From positions 78,582,041-78,646,040 of the forward strand of contig CM077598.1 of the NCBI GenBank assembly GCA_039654915.1: 64,000 nucleotides of DNA. Direction: 5' to 3'. A model generated the notes under the pieces. That model did not search any database. It was not told where the DNA came from and worked only from the letters and a program-made list of their open reading frames with translations. How positions within the stretch are numbered: position 1 is the stretch's first letter; each line of letters opens with the position of its first letter. Below are positions 33,514-45,315 of the stretch, in pieces. The position numbers were made by a program, and so were the translations under genes. Source of the DNA: Aquilaria yunnanensis. Its lineage: Eukaryota > Streptophyta > Magnoliopsida > Malvales > Thymelaeaceae.

Positions 33514-34593
33514 GTGGAAATGGAACAGATAGAACTTGTTCCAGGCCGAAACACCCGATTAGGGAAAAAATTGGCCAAAGGAGACAAGGAAAAGCTTGTA
33601 TCTTTCCTCCTAATGAATAAAGATTTGTTTGCCTACTCGCCAAAAGACATGCTCGGGGTAAACCCGAGCATAATACAACATAGCCTTAAAGTAAACCCAG
33701 AGGCAAAGCCGCTCCGCCAAAAGAAGTGAAGCCTCTCGGCGCACAAAAATAGCTTCGTCAAAATCGAAATCCAACACTTGTTAGACGCAGGCGTAATCAG
33801 GGAAGTCAAATACCCCGAATGGCTAAGCAACGTCATCATCACCACGAAAGAAGGGAGCAACAAGCTCCGAATGTGCATCGACTTCCAAAATGTAAACGAT
33901 GCTTGTCCTAAAGATTCATATCCTCTCCCGCTGATTGATCAATTGGTGGACTCGACTGCCGAATATGGCCTCCTGAGCTTCCTGGATGCTTTCAATGGAT
34001 ACCACCAAGTCAGGATGAACCCCGAGGATGAGGAAAAAACCGCCTTCATTACCGAAGTCGGTACGTATTGTTACGTAAGAATGCCCTTCGAGCTCAAGAA
34101 TGCAGGAGCCACCTACCAGAGGCTGATGAACAAAGTCTTCACCAGTAAAATAGGGAGAAACATGGAAGTCTACATGGATGACATGATAGTCAAAAGCAGA
34201 TTGATTGGCAACCACATCGCTGACTTGGAGGAAACTTTCCACCAACTTAGAGCATTCGGACTTCACCTAAATCCCGAAAAGTGTGTCTTCGGCGTAAGTT
34301 CGGGCAAGTTCCTTGGGTTTATGGTATCGGAAAGGGGTATCGATGCCAACCCAGAAAAATTCAAATCTCTACTTGAATTCCGAACTCCTGTCACGACAAA
34401 GGATGTGCAAAGGCTCACAGGCAGAATAACCTCTCTTAGCAGGTTCATCTCCAGATATGGGGATCGTTGCCGAGCATTCTTTAAGGTACTCACTAAGGTA
34501 GCAAAAAATAGTGGCAATCTCGGAAGCAACGATCACCCTTGGAACGAGGATTGCCAGAGGGCCTGGGAAGAACTCAAAGTTTATTTGGCCTGA
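33514..34593 (+). pseudogene. Reverse transcriptase of element J
   Basis: The first piece (33514-33729) covers the RT N terminus and ends at TGA in place of the CGA codon of C (RQKKRS). The second (33778-34593) contains LRMCIDFQNVNDACPKDSYP and the catalytic YMDD (about 34171-34182), and ends at a TGA after KVYLA. YMDD instead of YVDD keeps both Asp residues. Confidence 0.87.
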
Positions 34594-34632
34594 CTACCCA
34601 CTCTTCGGCAACCTCGAGAGGGAGAGCCCCTC

Positions 34633-35048
34633 GTGATGTACCTTGCCATTGTTGAAAAAGCGCTAAGCTCGGTCCTCATGAAGGAAGAAGGAGCGGTGCA
34701 GTGGCCAGTTTATTACGTAAGCAAATCTCTACACGGTGCTGAAATCAGGTACCCTCTATTACAAAAAGCTATCTATGCCTTAGTATTAGCAAGTAGGAGA
34801 CTGCGTCCGTATTTTCAGGCTCATTCCATCATTGTCCGAAGTAATCTACCCCTTCGGGATGTCATGAAGAGGGTAGAGCACTCAGGAAGGCTTTCCAAAT
34901 GGTGCATAGAGCTCGGTGAGTATGATATCACTTATGAGTCAAGGAAAGCAATAAAAGCCCAAGCCCAGGCAGATTTCATTGCCGAAGTATCTTTCGCCGA
35001 AAATGATCAATCCAACCTTGGAAAAAGTGAGCCAGAATGGACCCTGTT
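34633..35048 (+). pseudogene. Ty3-type RNase H of element J, cut by L
   Basis: It matches C from MYLAIVEKALSSVLMKEEG to SEPEWTLF. The frame is interrupted at 35048, just before the first catalytic Asp of the archaeal-like RNase H, by solo LTR L. TSD CTGTT is at 35044-35048 and 37893-37897. Confidence 0.87.
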
Positions 35049-37892
35049 TGTTACCCACTCCGGGGTAGTCCAGTTATGGTGCCAAAACTGTGCATTTAGA
35101 CTCCCAGGATTGGTAATGTTCTGTAGGCCATCAGAACACTACCCTTAGTGTGCATACCCAAGTGGCCCTCTTGGGCACTATGTAAATACTTGCATATTGG
35201 TCCAACCATCACACACATATTCACATTGCGTGCACACCATGGCAGCAAAGAAGGAAAACACTAGCACAAGTCTTAGTTTTGGCTTCCACACATTAGGCAA
35301 TCTTGTTAAGTTCTAGTGGCCAGCTGCTGCACCTGTAACTTCCACTAATAAACTGTATCATTCTAGCCACATAGCCCCATATTTTATTTGCTCCATTATC
35401 AAGTAGAGACTTAGAGCAAACCAAGGAATTTTTTTTTTTACATCAATAGCCCACCTATGGACCAAGTTATGGATTTTTGAAGTTGGTTACGAAATTCTGA
35501 CCAAATAAACAGTAACTCAGCGAACTTTGCAACATTATATCTTTGGCTACAGGGCTCTGAATCCAGAAATTCCAAATCCCAGTTAACCCTCTAGATGTCC
35601 TCTAGGTGTGGTCAAAATTTCATACCAATATTCATTCTACACAGGGAGATATTAAACTTTATGTCCAGAGTCGAAATTCTGGCAACTTTTGGACCATTTT
35701 GCCCATACAAAATTTCATAGGTATGTAAACACTTCATTGACAAGGGGAAATCCCTCCAAGGCTATCCCATATATTTCCATTACACATAGGAAGTAAATTC
35801 CCTTGCATTTAACAACTTTATGTGGCCAAAACAGAATTTACAAGTAAGCAGCCCATTATTCACACTTAGGCAGCTTTGCGCCACATCACTTACATTGCCA
35901 AAACATTACTCAAATGTTCACATACTTGTCTCATTTTGCATACACTACATGTACATGCATACATGCACTAAAATATGTTCTTAACTCAGCTAAATACGCA
36001 CCCTAAGTTACAGGACTGCCTGAAATGCAATGGACTCCATAAATAGGATGCTGGACAGCTGCTGCACAACACAGTAAGTACCACCATTAAAATTACCAAA
36101 TGTGCTCCTAAAATCACCAAAATTTCCAGATCATAACTAGACACATGGAAGTTCATGTACCTGAAATTTCAGACCAAAACTCAAACCGAAAAGGTTAGTT
36201 TGAAGGTGATCATTCCGCTGGACCTGAAATGACATTATTGAGGGGAGTAAGTTTCATTGAGAAACTTAGTAAGGGTAGCACTTGGTTTCTTAAGGTAATG
36301 TGATCCTCATTAAAACCTGCATCCAAAGACACTAAAACACAAAAACCACAATGCATATATACAAGATATAGCAACCAAATGCAGCAGCCATTCACAACAA
36401 ACAAACACATGAAATGCAGCAACAACAATAACCATAGGTTAGTCCGTAAAACATGCAATAAACTTAAATAAATCACTATGGCAGCCCTCCTCAAGCTAAT
36501 GCTTGGCCTTAGGAGAATTTTAACAGTAGTTAGTACTAACTTTGGGCTCTAGAAACCCTTCTTTCTTACTGCCATCTTTAGCATGGTTACACTAAGGCCG
36601 AAACCTTGCCATGCTTCTTTTCCATTAACCCATACTTGGTTCCTAGAGCTTTTTGCTCTCTTCCAAGCATGGTCTTAGCTTCATGGATGTTTGGAAATAC
36701 AGTAAAAAATCAAGGAAACTTTAGAAAACTCTTATTTCGCTGCCATCTTTGTACACTTGACAGTAGGTCACAAAACCTTCAATAAGTGCACTCCCCTCAC
36801 TAAGCTTGGTTCATCAAGCTCATGGCTCTCTTCCAAGCTTAGCCCTTGCTCCATGGTTGCTTGAAAATTACAGAAAATAGTCCATGAGAGCAAGAGAACC
36901 CTTACCTTGAGTGTATGCTGAAATTGGAGCTTGATCCTAGGTGCACCCAAGTTTTAGCACCACATAGCTTCCAATTGCCCTTTCTTGCTTTCTTTTGCCT
37001 TCAATTTTAATCTTGGAGGTATGGTGGCTATGGAAGAAGTGTGGGGGTGGAGAAGCTACATTTTTTCTGCTGGAAGAAACCAAATGTGGGAGATAAAGAC
37101 AAAGATAATCACTTATAAAGACTTTAGTGCACAAAACACACTTAATAGCCTTAGTTAAGCTTTATGTCATTTTCCTTGCTACAAGACCATGGTTTCTTAT
37201 TCTTCATTTCTTGGCCCACATTTGACTTTCTTGCCATGCTTTGGCCAGCCATCCCTTGAGTGGGATAAGTGATTTGGCCACTTGAATGGCCTTAAATGAG
37301 CTTAAGGGCACAAAAGACACTTAACAAGCTTAACCTTGCTTTATGTCATTTTCCTTCCCATTAATTATGGTCTCTTTGTCTTAAACTCATTGGTACACAT
37401 GTGCCCACCAATGTTGACTAATTATCAAGCCTTGGCTGCCTCCCCCATAGTGGGAAAACTCCAAATTGCTCCATTTGACTTAAGTCAAAAACGTACACAT
37501 CATAAGGCTTACACTAGGACACTTAGGTCCTTTATGCCTTTTTGTGTTTTCTTTGTCTTTAGTTGTCTTCCATGAGCAATTTGGTCCTCCAATAGCACTT
37601 TCATACCATTCATATTCCTCTCATAACTCTCCAAATCTCTTTTGTGAAAGTTTTGCAATTGGGTACCCGAATTTCCAAAATCTTACAAAAAAGTCCATAG
37701 GTTGCTTGACAAACAAGCAATCCCTAAGGCTTTTCTTGGGGGCCAAGTTACCAAACTGGAACACTTTTAAGGAGGTGTTGATCATGCCTTTTACCCCCCA
37801 TACTTCAAACACTATGGTGAGAATTACACAATATAATGGTTTTTAGCCATTATGATGCACTTGTAATTCTCCCATTTTGTGAGGTGGTAACA
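35049..37892 (-). repeat. Element L: solo LTR of 2844 bp with TSD, probably Gypsy
   Basis: It starts TGTTACCC, ends GGTAACA and is flanked by CTGTT on both sides. No coding motif is present. Its length is almost that of H (2841 bp) and both have TGT(C/T)AC...ACCTCACA at the matching end, so a related large-LTR family is plausible; I infer minus orientation from that. Inside are diverged duplications, for example near 37141 and 37321, and near 36560 and 36730. Reading frames in it are short and unsupported. Confidence 0.85.
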
Positions 37893-39032
37893 CTGTTCCT
37901 AGATGGGGCCTCCGGCTTTGAACATCAGGGAGCCGGGGTAGTTATTTGTGGCCCCGAAGGCATGGAAGTAATGAAGGCCATCAAATTCGGGTTTAACGTC
38001 ACCAACAACGCGGCAGAATACGAAGCTCTCTTAGCGGGGTTGCGCCTTGCTAGAAAAATTGGTGTGAAAAACCTGAAAGCCCACAGCGATTCCCAACTGG
38101 TGGTCCGACAGATGGCAGGGGATTACAGTGCAAAAGATCCAACTTTGGCAAAATACCATGAGCTCGTATCAAAGCTCATCCAGGAATGCGTCACAGTCCA
38201 TGTTGAAAATGTGCCTCGACGAAGCAACACCAAGGCAGATAGTTTGGTGAAGTCAAAGAACTTCACCGAAATATTGGGCCACCCCAGCATTGCGGTAATG
38301 AGCACAACAACCTTGGAGGAAGGATGGGAAAATCCCATAAAGAGGAATCTTACAACCTCGGAGCTTCCCGAAGACCCTCATGAAGCAGTAAAAGTGCAAA
38401 GATGTTTCGGACGATACTTCTTAATAGGGGAAGAATTATACCGACAGGGATTTGCAAGTCCATTACAAAGGTGTATTGGTGAAAATGAGGCTCAGCCAAT
38501 TCTCGAGGAAGTCCATAAGGGAATCTACGGTGCCCACATCGGGACTGACGATTTGGCAGGAGTCATACTTCGCCAAGGGTATTTTTGGCCCACATTAAGA
38601 AAGGACGCAAGGCAGTTCGTCCAAAAATGTGAAAGTTGCCAGCGACACGTAAAAGTTCAAAGATTGCCCTCGGAACTAATAAGCTCAGCGGACTACCCCT
38701 GTCCCTTTGCAGTTTGGGGAATTGACCTCATCGGTCCACTCCCAACAGCACAGGGAGGAGTGAAATTCTACGTGGTCGTAGTAGACTATTTCACCAAGTG
38801 GATAGAAGCAGAGCCCTTAGTAACTATCACAGCAAAGGATATACAAAAATTCATCTGGAAGGGCATCGTGTGCAGATTTGGCATACCGAGGGTGATAGTC
38901 GTTGATAATGGTTCCCAGTTTATAGACAAAGGGTTCCAGGGTTTCATCACCAGCCTCGGAATAAAGATGCACTTCGCCCCTGTAGCTCATCCCCAGAGCA
39001 ACGGACAAGTAGAGGTGCTAACAGGACCATAA
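37893..39032 (+). pseudogene. Archaeal-like RNase H and integrase of element J
   Basis: After L the frame resumes with FLDGASGFEHQGAGVVI (first catalytic Asp), AEYEALLAGL and AHSDSQLVV of the second RNase H. It continues through the integrase zinc region (HIG and CESCQRH) and the core (GIDLIGP, VVDNGSQF, NGQVEV). A one-base loss after GQVEV shifts the frame. Confidence 0.87.
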
Positions 39033-39052
39033 AAGATGGTCTGAAAAAGAGA

Positions 39053-39559
39053 TTGGGGGAGGCAAAGGGAAAATGGCCAGGAGAACTTCCTAGTATGCTA
39101 TGGAGCTATCGGACAACACCTCGAAGGGCCAGGGGCGAAACACCTTTTTCACTCATCTTCGGCATAGAGGCTACTATCCCTGTTGAGGTAGTATGGCCAT
39201 CAATTAGAATACAAGTGTTCGACGAAGGAGGAAATGACCTCGGGTTGAGAACCAAGCTCGACCTAGTAGACGAACACAAAGAAATTGGCGAGCTCAGAAG
39301 AAAGGCCTTTCAGCAGAGAGTGGCCATAGCCGCAAATTTGTAGGCCAAGCCTAAAGGAATAAAAAAAGGAGACCTCGTCCTCCGAAAGGGTGAATTTGAA
39401 CCCCAAAAACCGTCCCACGGGGTACTTTGGCCAAATTGGAAAAGGCCTTACTTGGTCCTGGGCGAGGTCCGAAAGGGAGTTTATAAGCTTGGCGACATAG
39501 AATGGGGAGAACTGAAGAATACTTGGCATTCGGATGCCCTGAAGAAATTCTATACTTAG
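39053..39559 (+). pseudogene. Integrase C terminus of element J
   Basis: It matches C from GEAKGKWPGELP through WSYRTTPRRARGETPFSL and the C-terminal domain. There is a stop after AANL (39341), and the ancestral stop TAG is at 39557-39559. Confidence 0.83.
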
Positions 39560-39893
39560 AATTTTTTCAGAAAAAATTGTAGTTACTCTTCCCCGCAGTC
39601 GTGAATAAAGGCACAAGCAGAATGTTGCCACAAGAGTGCAAATTTAGTTCCTTAATGGTTGTCTTTTTGGAACTAACTCCTGAATGGAGTATAAGCTCGG
39701 TGGAGTTCGGAGAGAGTCTGAAACTACTCTTACCGAAGAAGTAAGTACGGACAAATTCACCGAAAACACATGCTTAGAATTACTCCTAAAAAATCCTATT
39801 CGGAAGAGATTGGAGAAGGAATTCTCATTCAAAAAATTCTAAGGCAAAGATGTACAAGCAAGCAGGAAAATGAGAAAAGTAAGAAGAAGCCTA
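39560..39893. other. Non-coding convergence region of element J
   Basis: This 334-bp gap lies between the ends of gag-pol and the antisense gene. Unlike C it shows no clear hairpin repeat. I see no gene in it. Confidence 0.6.
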
Positions 39894-42800
39894 TCACTGA
39901 GCAGGAACATCCGATGACTTATCATCATTAGGCTTAGACAGAGACACCGGCTTGGCTGGAGGAAGATTAAGAAAATCTGGCTTTGACCATACTTCCTGTG
40001 GCCCCTCGGGAAAATCCAGAGCGGACAGGTAGGAGAGGTCAAGCTTAGAATGACGAGCAAGGACTTGGTGGCGCGCCAAGCAGAAGCCGTCTTGGAAAGC
40101 CACCTTCGCCATTAGCTCAGATTTTTTCTTCTCGGCACTAAGAGCATCCAGTTTGTTCTGGAGCTTGGCAATCTTCTCCTTCAGCTTCTTCTTCCTCTTG
40201 CTCTTTGTCCTCTTCTTCAGAGACTTAACCTCCTCCTTAAGTTTGGCGTTCAGGGCAAGCGCCTTTGTCAGGCTCTCGCCATCTTCGGCGTTCGCCTTCC
40301 GAAGAGTCTCGTTCTCTGAAGAAAAAACTGCACACTTCGACCCGAGGTCCTCCACCTTGGCAATAAAATCAAGAAGCAATTCCTGCTTGCTCGCCGTGAA
40401 CTCGGCCCGAAGATTTGCAACGTCTTCCTTTACGGAATTGAGCTCGCCATATTTAAGGACGTGTTTGGCACACCGCTCGTTCATTTTGCTCAAAGTCTCT
40501 TCAGACCGAGAACGGGTCACTGATTGCTTTAATGCCCAAGTGCGGAAATACCCGCTGTATGCCAAAAGCTGCAACAAAGGAGGCCCCGAATGAATATCAA
40601 CAGGATATTGAAAACTTAGGAGAAAAATCTTTAAGCAAACAAAGGGGAGAAAACTACCTGGTGTTGGGTTTCGGGAGCCAAACAGCGCAGCGGAATTTAA
40701 CCGAAACCCTCCAGGATCCAAGTGAGACGGGGTAAACCGGGTGTTCGAAAATTTCATACCTAATTTTCGGTTGAGATCTCTCACTCAACTGTAGAGTCGA
40801 ATCACAAAACCTGAACAGTTGACGTGTTCAGGCTCTCTATGGTATCCACACGAGCCTCTCGGGATCACCACGCTTCCACCACGTCCCGGCAGATGCGTTT
40901 CTCTTGCGCTCGCAGTGCTAGCTTGCGTCCTCTAAGGAATTGCAAGAGAAGAGTGTGGCTGTCCTTTTGGGAGGCTAGGGCAAGGAGACCTACGAATTTC
41001 TCACTTAAAAGTTGTATTTATAGTGAGACTCAACTTCCAGGCCTAATGGGTTTCAAAGCCCTAATCCAATTAGGATTTAATTTCGGGCTTAATAATGGCT
41101 CAACTCCTTGGCCCATTATTAATACGAAATTAAAGTGAAACCATAACCCAAATAATTAGCCCATGCACTCTAATGATCCAAATAGCTCTACGTGTGCGAC
41201 CCAATAGGCTCTTGCCATGTTGGCAATGATCATAAATCACATTTATGATCATAAGCAGTGAGCGGTGTCTAGCAACACATCATTGCTACCCAAGTGACAA
41301 GATTGTCGGTGAATCGACTAAACCTTTATGATCATCACCGATATATGCCATTGTCCCTTTGTCCAAGATATCAAGACTAAGCACGAGACATGGAATGTGT
41401 CACTCTCGTATAGCCCAATCTTTGGTTTCTTGATTACCGAGTAGACCAACTTAAACTGACAACATTGATATCATATATCAACTCATCGGAGCATGGCCAT
41501 GCATTTTCTAAGTCTCACTCTATCAAGGGGCCCAAAGATATCACTCCCGTTACATAGGAGGGACAAATCCCATATTGATCATACAAATCCCTCCGCATGA
41601 TATGTGACATACCCAATGACCTCCTTCAAGTTCACTCAGTTACGAGCAACAAAGGAAAGTATCAAAGTATGTGACTCACATGTAGGGAACCTTGCTGATC
41701 TTAGGTCGAAGGACTACATATACCATGATCACTATGAGAATCACTTATGACACTCATATAACGATCCATGAAGTGTTCTCATGGTGGGTCGGTCCAGTAC
41801 ACAAGTTCTCCAACTTGTACCCATATGTAGACTACATATCTCATATTAGTCTCCACATATGCTAGTCATTATGTATTATTGCAACCCGCTCCACAATAAT
41901 ACTAGACTAGGGATGTTTAAGAATATCATTATTCTAGGGTTACAATTATGTTTATTACGTTACGCAGAAACAAAATAACAAACAAAATTGCTGGATTAAT
42001 GCCTCAATAAAATATCATGACTCAATGTGCAAAAATACAATCATCTCATGATTGGCTTTTTGGGCACAATACTAACACCTGGGCGGCGTGCTTGGTCATC
42101 CTCGCAGCAAGGATCTCCTCTGTGGGACATTCGGTGATAAGCGACTGGAAGGTAGCACTTGTCATCATCCCCGTCGCCATTTGAGAAGCCATCAACTGGC
42201 AATTTTCAGAGAACAAGTTCATGTCCTCTGTGAACATCCAGAAGGGCTCCCTCGGCATCTTGCCGTGAGGGATCCGCTTGTCCCGAAGAGCTCTTCGCCG
42301 GGCGTGAGCGTCCATCCAGGGTACCGCGGGCATGTCCTCTGCAAGTTTACGCCGAAGTTCCGTCAGTACATCATCCCTTAGCCATTCATCCAGAAAATCG
42401 TAGATACAAAAAATACTAAGGTCTGCGGGAGAATGGCTAAGGAACCAACCTGGTAGAACTTCGGTGACGTCGTCATCAGACTCGCCCTCCCGGACTTCAC
42501 CCAGAATGTTCTTCCCCTTCTTTCTTCTGCTCTCTGCAAGTTCTTGAGCAGATCTTGGCTCGGAGGAGGGCTTGGTGGGAAGAATGGGGCTTAATGCTAC
42601 CCCAAGAAGGGCAGGGTCTGAAGGAAGGTCGACCGGCGTAGAAGGAAGGGCAGGAGATTGATCCTGCACCTCCACAACGACTTCGGGAGAGGGAGGAGTA
42701 ACGGCCCTAGCCTTCTTGGCCCGAGAGGGCCCGCTGCCGCTAGTTTTCTTTCTCTTAGCAGGCGCCTTCTTGCGCGTCTGCTCCCCCCTCTCGGCCTGCC

Positions 42801-43777
42801 CGAGGAATAACGACCTGTAGAAATCAGCAGATTGATCGCCCATCTCTGCAAAAAGAAAAGGTATCAGCGTAAGTCCAAAAAGAAAGTTGTTACCAAAACC
42901 AGGGAATAGACTTACTCTCATCAAAGTACTCGTATGTGATCTTCCCCCGAAGGAGCAGGACTATCCAGGCCTTCTTCCCCGGAAGAACGGGCACGGGCAA
43001 ACCAAAGTCACTCTCGTGCGCGGTCACCACTCCCATTTCCCGAAGAATCTCCTCACTCATAAGGTCCCACTTGATGGGGAAAGGGTAAGGTGAACGCGGA
43101 GGGACCTCAGGGTCCTAGTCTGCCACGGCCCGGATGAGCCTGTTAAATTGGTCGAACTCGCCAACCAGCTCCCGAGTCAGGAGTCTCCGGGGGTCAACAA
43201 CGTCCATCTTCAGGGTCCCCAAAGCCCATCTGCTGGGAACATGGTGCCACAGCTCGGGGACCGGTAGGAAGAAAAACATCTTCTGCCACCCCCACCAGCT
43301 GTCCTTGTTGTTGAAGGTGAAGGTAAAGTTTTTGCTCCCGGACCCTTGGGGAAGTAGGAAGTAAAAGCCGCCCTTCGGGATAGGGTGGAGTTTGTAGTAC
43401 TGCATGAAGAAGAGAAAGTGGGGCTTTATCTTGAACACCTGACACATGCAGAGAAAAGAATTGAAGTAGGAGTAAGAATTTGGGGGAAGTTGGTTCACGG
43501 CAATGCCGTGCAAATCGCAAAACTCACAGATTACACTGTGATGAGGGTACCGAAGACCGGCTTTCAGTTGAGCTCGGTAGACGGTAATCTTGTGCAAGTC
43601 TGACATAAAGCCACGAGTGCCCGGGCTGGGCAACCTCGGGACGAGATAAGAAGGAAGGTAATACTTAGCCATCCACTTCTTTACTTTCTCTGGAGTAGTA
43701 CTACAAGGATGAGATTCGAGGGGAAGAAAGCTCTCAGGGAGAGGTTGGAAAGTTAGCAATGAGGTCGGACCTAACAT
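39894..43777 (-). pseudogene. Four-exon antisense gene of element J, broken
   Basis: Exons on the minus strand are 43777-42916, 42845-42450, 42338-42079 and 40568-39894, with GT-AG borders and the same phases as in C. Exon 3 is again 260 nt. Exon 1 has the gypsy-type transposon domain (FRAQLKAGLRYP-like, QLPPNSYSYFNSFL) and one in-frame TAG (43117-43115) where C has TGG. Exon 2 holds AKRKKTSGSGPSRAKKAR, and exon 4 a Lys/Glu-rich coiled coil and GFCLARHQVL. Copia solo LTR M sits in intron 3, right at its donor. Confidence 0.82.
40662..42077 (-). repeat. Element M: minus-strand Copia solo LTR (1416 bp) with TSD
   Basis: The plus strand starts TGTTGGGTTTCGGGAGCC and ends GGGCACAATACTAACA, the reverse complement of G's LTR. 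The TSD is CCTGG (40657-40661 and 42078-42082). No internal sequence is left. It lies in the antisense gene of J, two bases into intron 3. Confidence 0.95.
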
Positions 43778-44492
43778 TCTTTGAAAAGGAAAAAGGACCG
43801 CTCCAGAAAGAGTAAAGAAACGAGGAGACCCTGGAAAGATGACCTAGAAAAGAGAGAACAAATTCCAGAAAGGAGCACCAACCAAAGGTCTTGCCGAAAA
43901 TTGAATTTGCTGAACGCTGCCGCAAAAATTGCCAGAAATCGCTCCACCGCAGAAACCGCTGCCGGAAAAAAGGGAAAAAGCAATAAAAGACTCTAGAACG
44001 GGTGAAAGCAAAAAATAGAGAATGAGGCAAAGAATGAGGCAAAAGACGCTTATATAGACCGAAGAGGATAAATGAAACGTCGTCATTATTACCCCTCGAA
44101 AGCGCAACAGACTCATTAGGTGAAACGACGCAATTAATGAGACCGGCGTAATTATCCCGCCATCCACTAGCAACTGCGTGTCATCCAACGCGAAGAACTA
44201 GGGCACGCCCCTTTGACATCGCGAAAACCAGGCACGCCTATCCATATCCATAACTGATATGTTTGACCAAAGGATACGACGGTTCACGAACCTATAGCAG
44301 AAGAAAGCAAAGGCCAAAGCTGCGCGCGCTTTGAAACCGTAGAACTAGGGAAAGGTACCTCGGTTGCGGAGGAATGCCTTCTGAAAAAGAGCAACTTCTT
44401 GACTAAGAGTTCCAATCAAGAGTTTGGTAAGGGGGCCTTCCCAAAAAGTGTAAAGCTGAAGTCTCTGCTTCGACTTCCCGGGAGGGGGCATG
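43778..44492. promoter_or_regulatory. Upstream region of the antisense gene of J, ending in the PPT
   Basis: A minus-strand TATATAA (44050-44056) lies 273 bases before the antisense ATG. Next to it is a direct repeat of GAATGAGGCAAA (about 44018-44041). The polypurine tract GGGAGGGGGCATG ends at 44492. The stretch is duplicated at 29885-30379. I see no other gene. Confidence 0.55.
44050..44056 (-). promoter_or_regulatory. Candidate TATA box of the antisense gene in J
   Basis: GGTCTATATAAGCG on the minus strand is a good plant TATA box, and its position matches the box in E. Confidence 0.5.
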
Positions 44493-45315
44493 TGATAGCC
44501 AAGGTGCTAATCACCCTTCGAAGGCACGGATTTGGACAAAACATCAACCTCGGAGGAGAAAGCACCCACCACAGAAGGAAGGGTGTTGAACCTCGAGGAG
44601 TCCGGTCCCAGTGTTCCTCCATTCTAGGAAACGACACTACCAACCTCGGGGGAACGAGCAAGCTATCTTCGGAAGCAGGGGTGTCTCCGAAGGAGTTTAC
44701 CTTCGGGAAATGCATTCCTGCAATACCAAAAGTGACCTCGGAAGGCGAATTCTCCGAAAAAGTCTCTTCAACTGAAGGAGACCTCAGGAATACAGCAGGA
44801 GCATTTATGGAGCATTTATGGGGCCTCTGGTGTATCCCCGATAATCCGCTCCCCAGTCGCGTCTTGACACGTCGCCTGCAGGGACACTCCGGCATGCCCC
44901 TCTCGGGTCATCTCAGAACCCTGGCATGGCAGCCCATGCCGACTAGGAGTCCTCTACCGCCCAAAAGACGTGGAGCCCATCTTGCTGAACACGTGTCGTG
45001 ATATGGGCCAACCATCTAAGAAGGACTATTACTATTCATCCCTCCATAAATACTTGGTAATTATTCCGGGTAAGGGGGACATTAATGAGATACGAGATAC
45101 TCCTTTGCTAAAAAATTACCTTATAACCTCCCAAAAATACTGACTTGGGCATCGGAGGCTCCTCCCCGGAAAAACACTCCGGGGACCTCCTAACCCCTGT
45201 TTTCTCAACATTTTAGGTAGTCCCTCCTGGGAAACTTACATTTCAGACGTTCCTCTTGACCGGAAGTCCCTCCTGTCAACACCATGTCACACAATGAAGA
45301 TGCTAAAGGGCATCA
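44493..45315 (+). repeat. 3' LTR of element J (823 bp)
   Basis: It starts TGATAGCCAAGG and ends AAGGGCATCA. It has a G-box (44990-44995) and a perfect U5 hairpin near 45160-45183. The gag-start codon region reads ATGTCACACAATGAAG without the stop seen in the 5' LTR. Confidence 0.93.

Larger units (their letters stand above)
30380..45315 (+). mobile_element. Element J: Tat-type Gypsy element with two later insertions
   Basis: LTRs are 30380-31211 (832 bp) and 44493-45315 (823 bp). The internal region without L and M is about 9.0 kb, like E (9.1 kb). It holds a broken gag-pol (about 31180-39559) and a broken four-exon antisense gene (43777-39894). The right end borders K's reverse transcriptase, so J inserted in K. 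The LTR pair differs by about 6% by eye, including a 10-bp tandem duplication in the 5' LTR. Confidence 0.92.

Noticed and set aside
36210..36494. Possible small gene in LTR L (94 codons, minus)
   Set aside because: There is no recognisable domain, the region is LTR with internal duplications, and no counterpart is visible in H.
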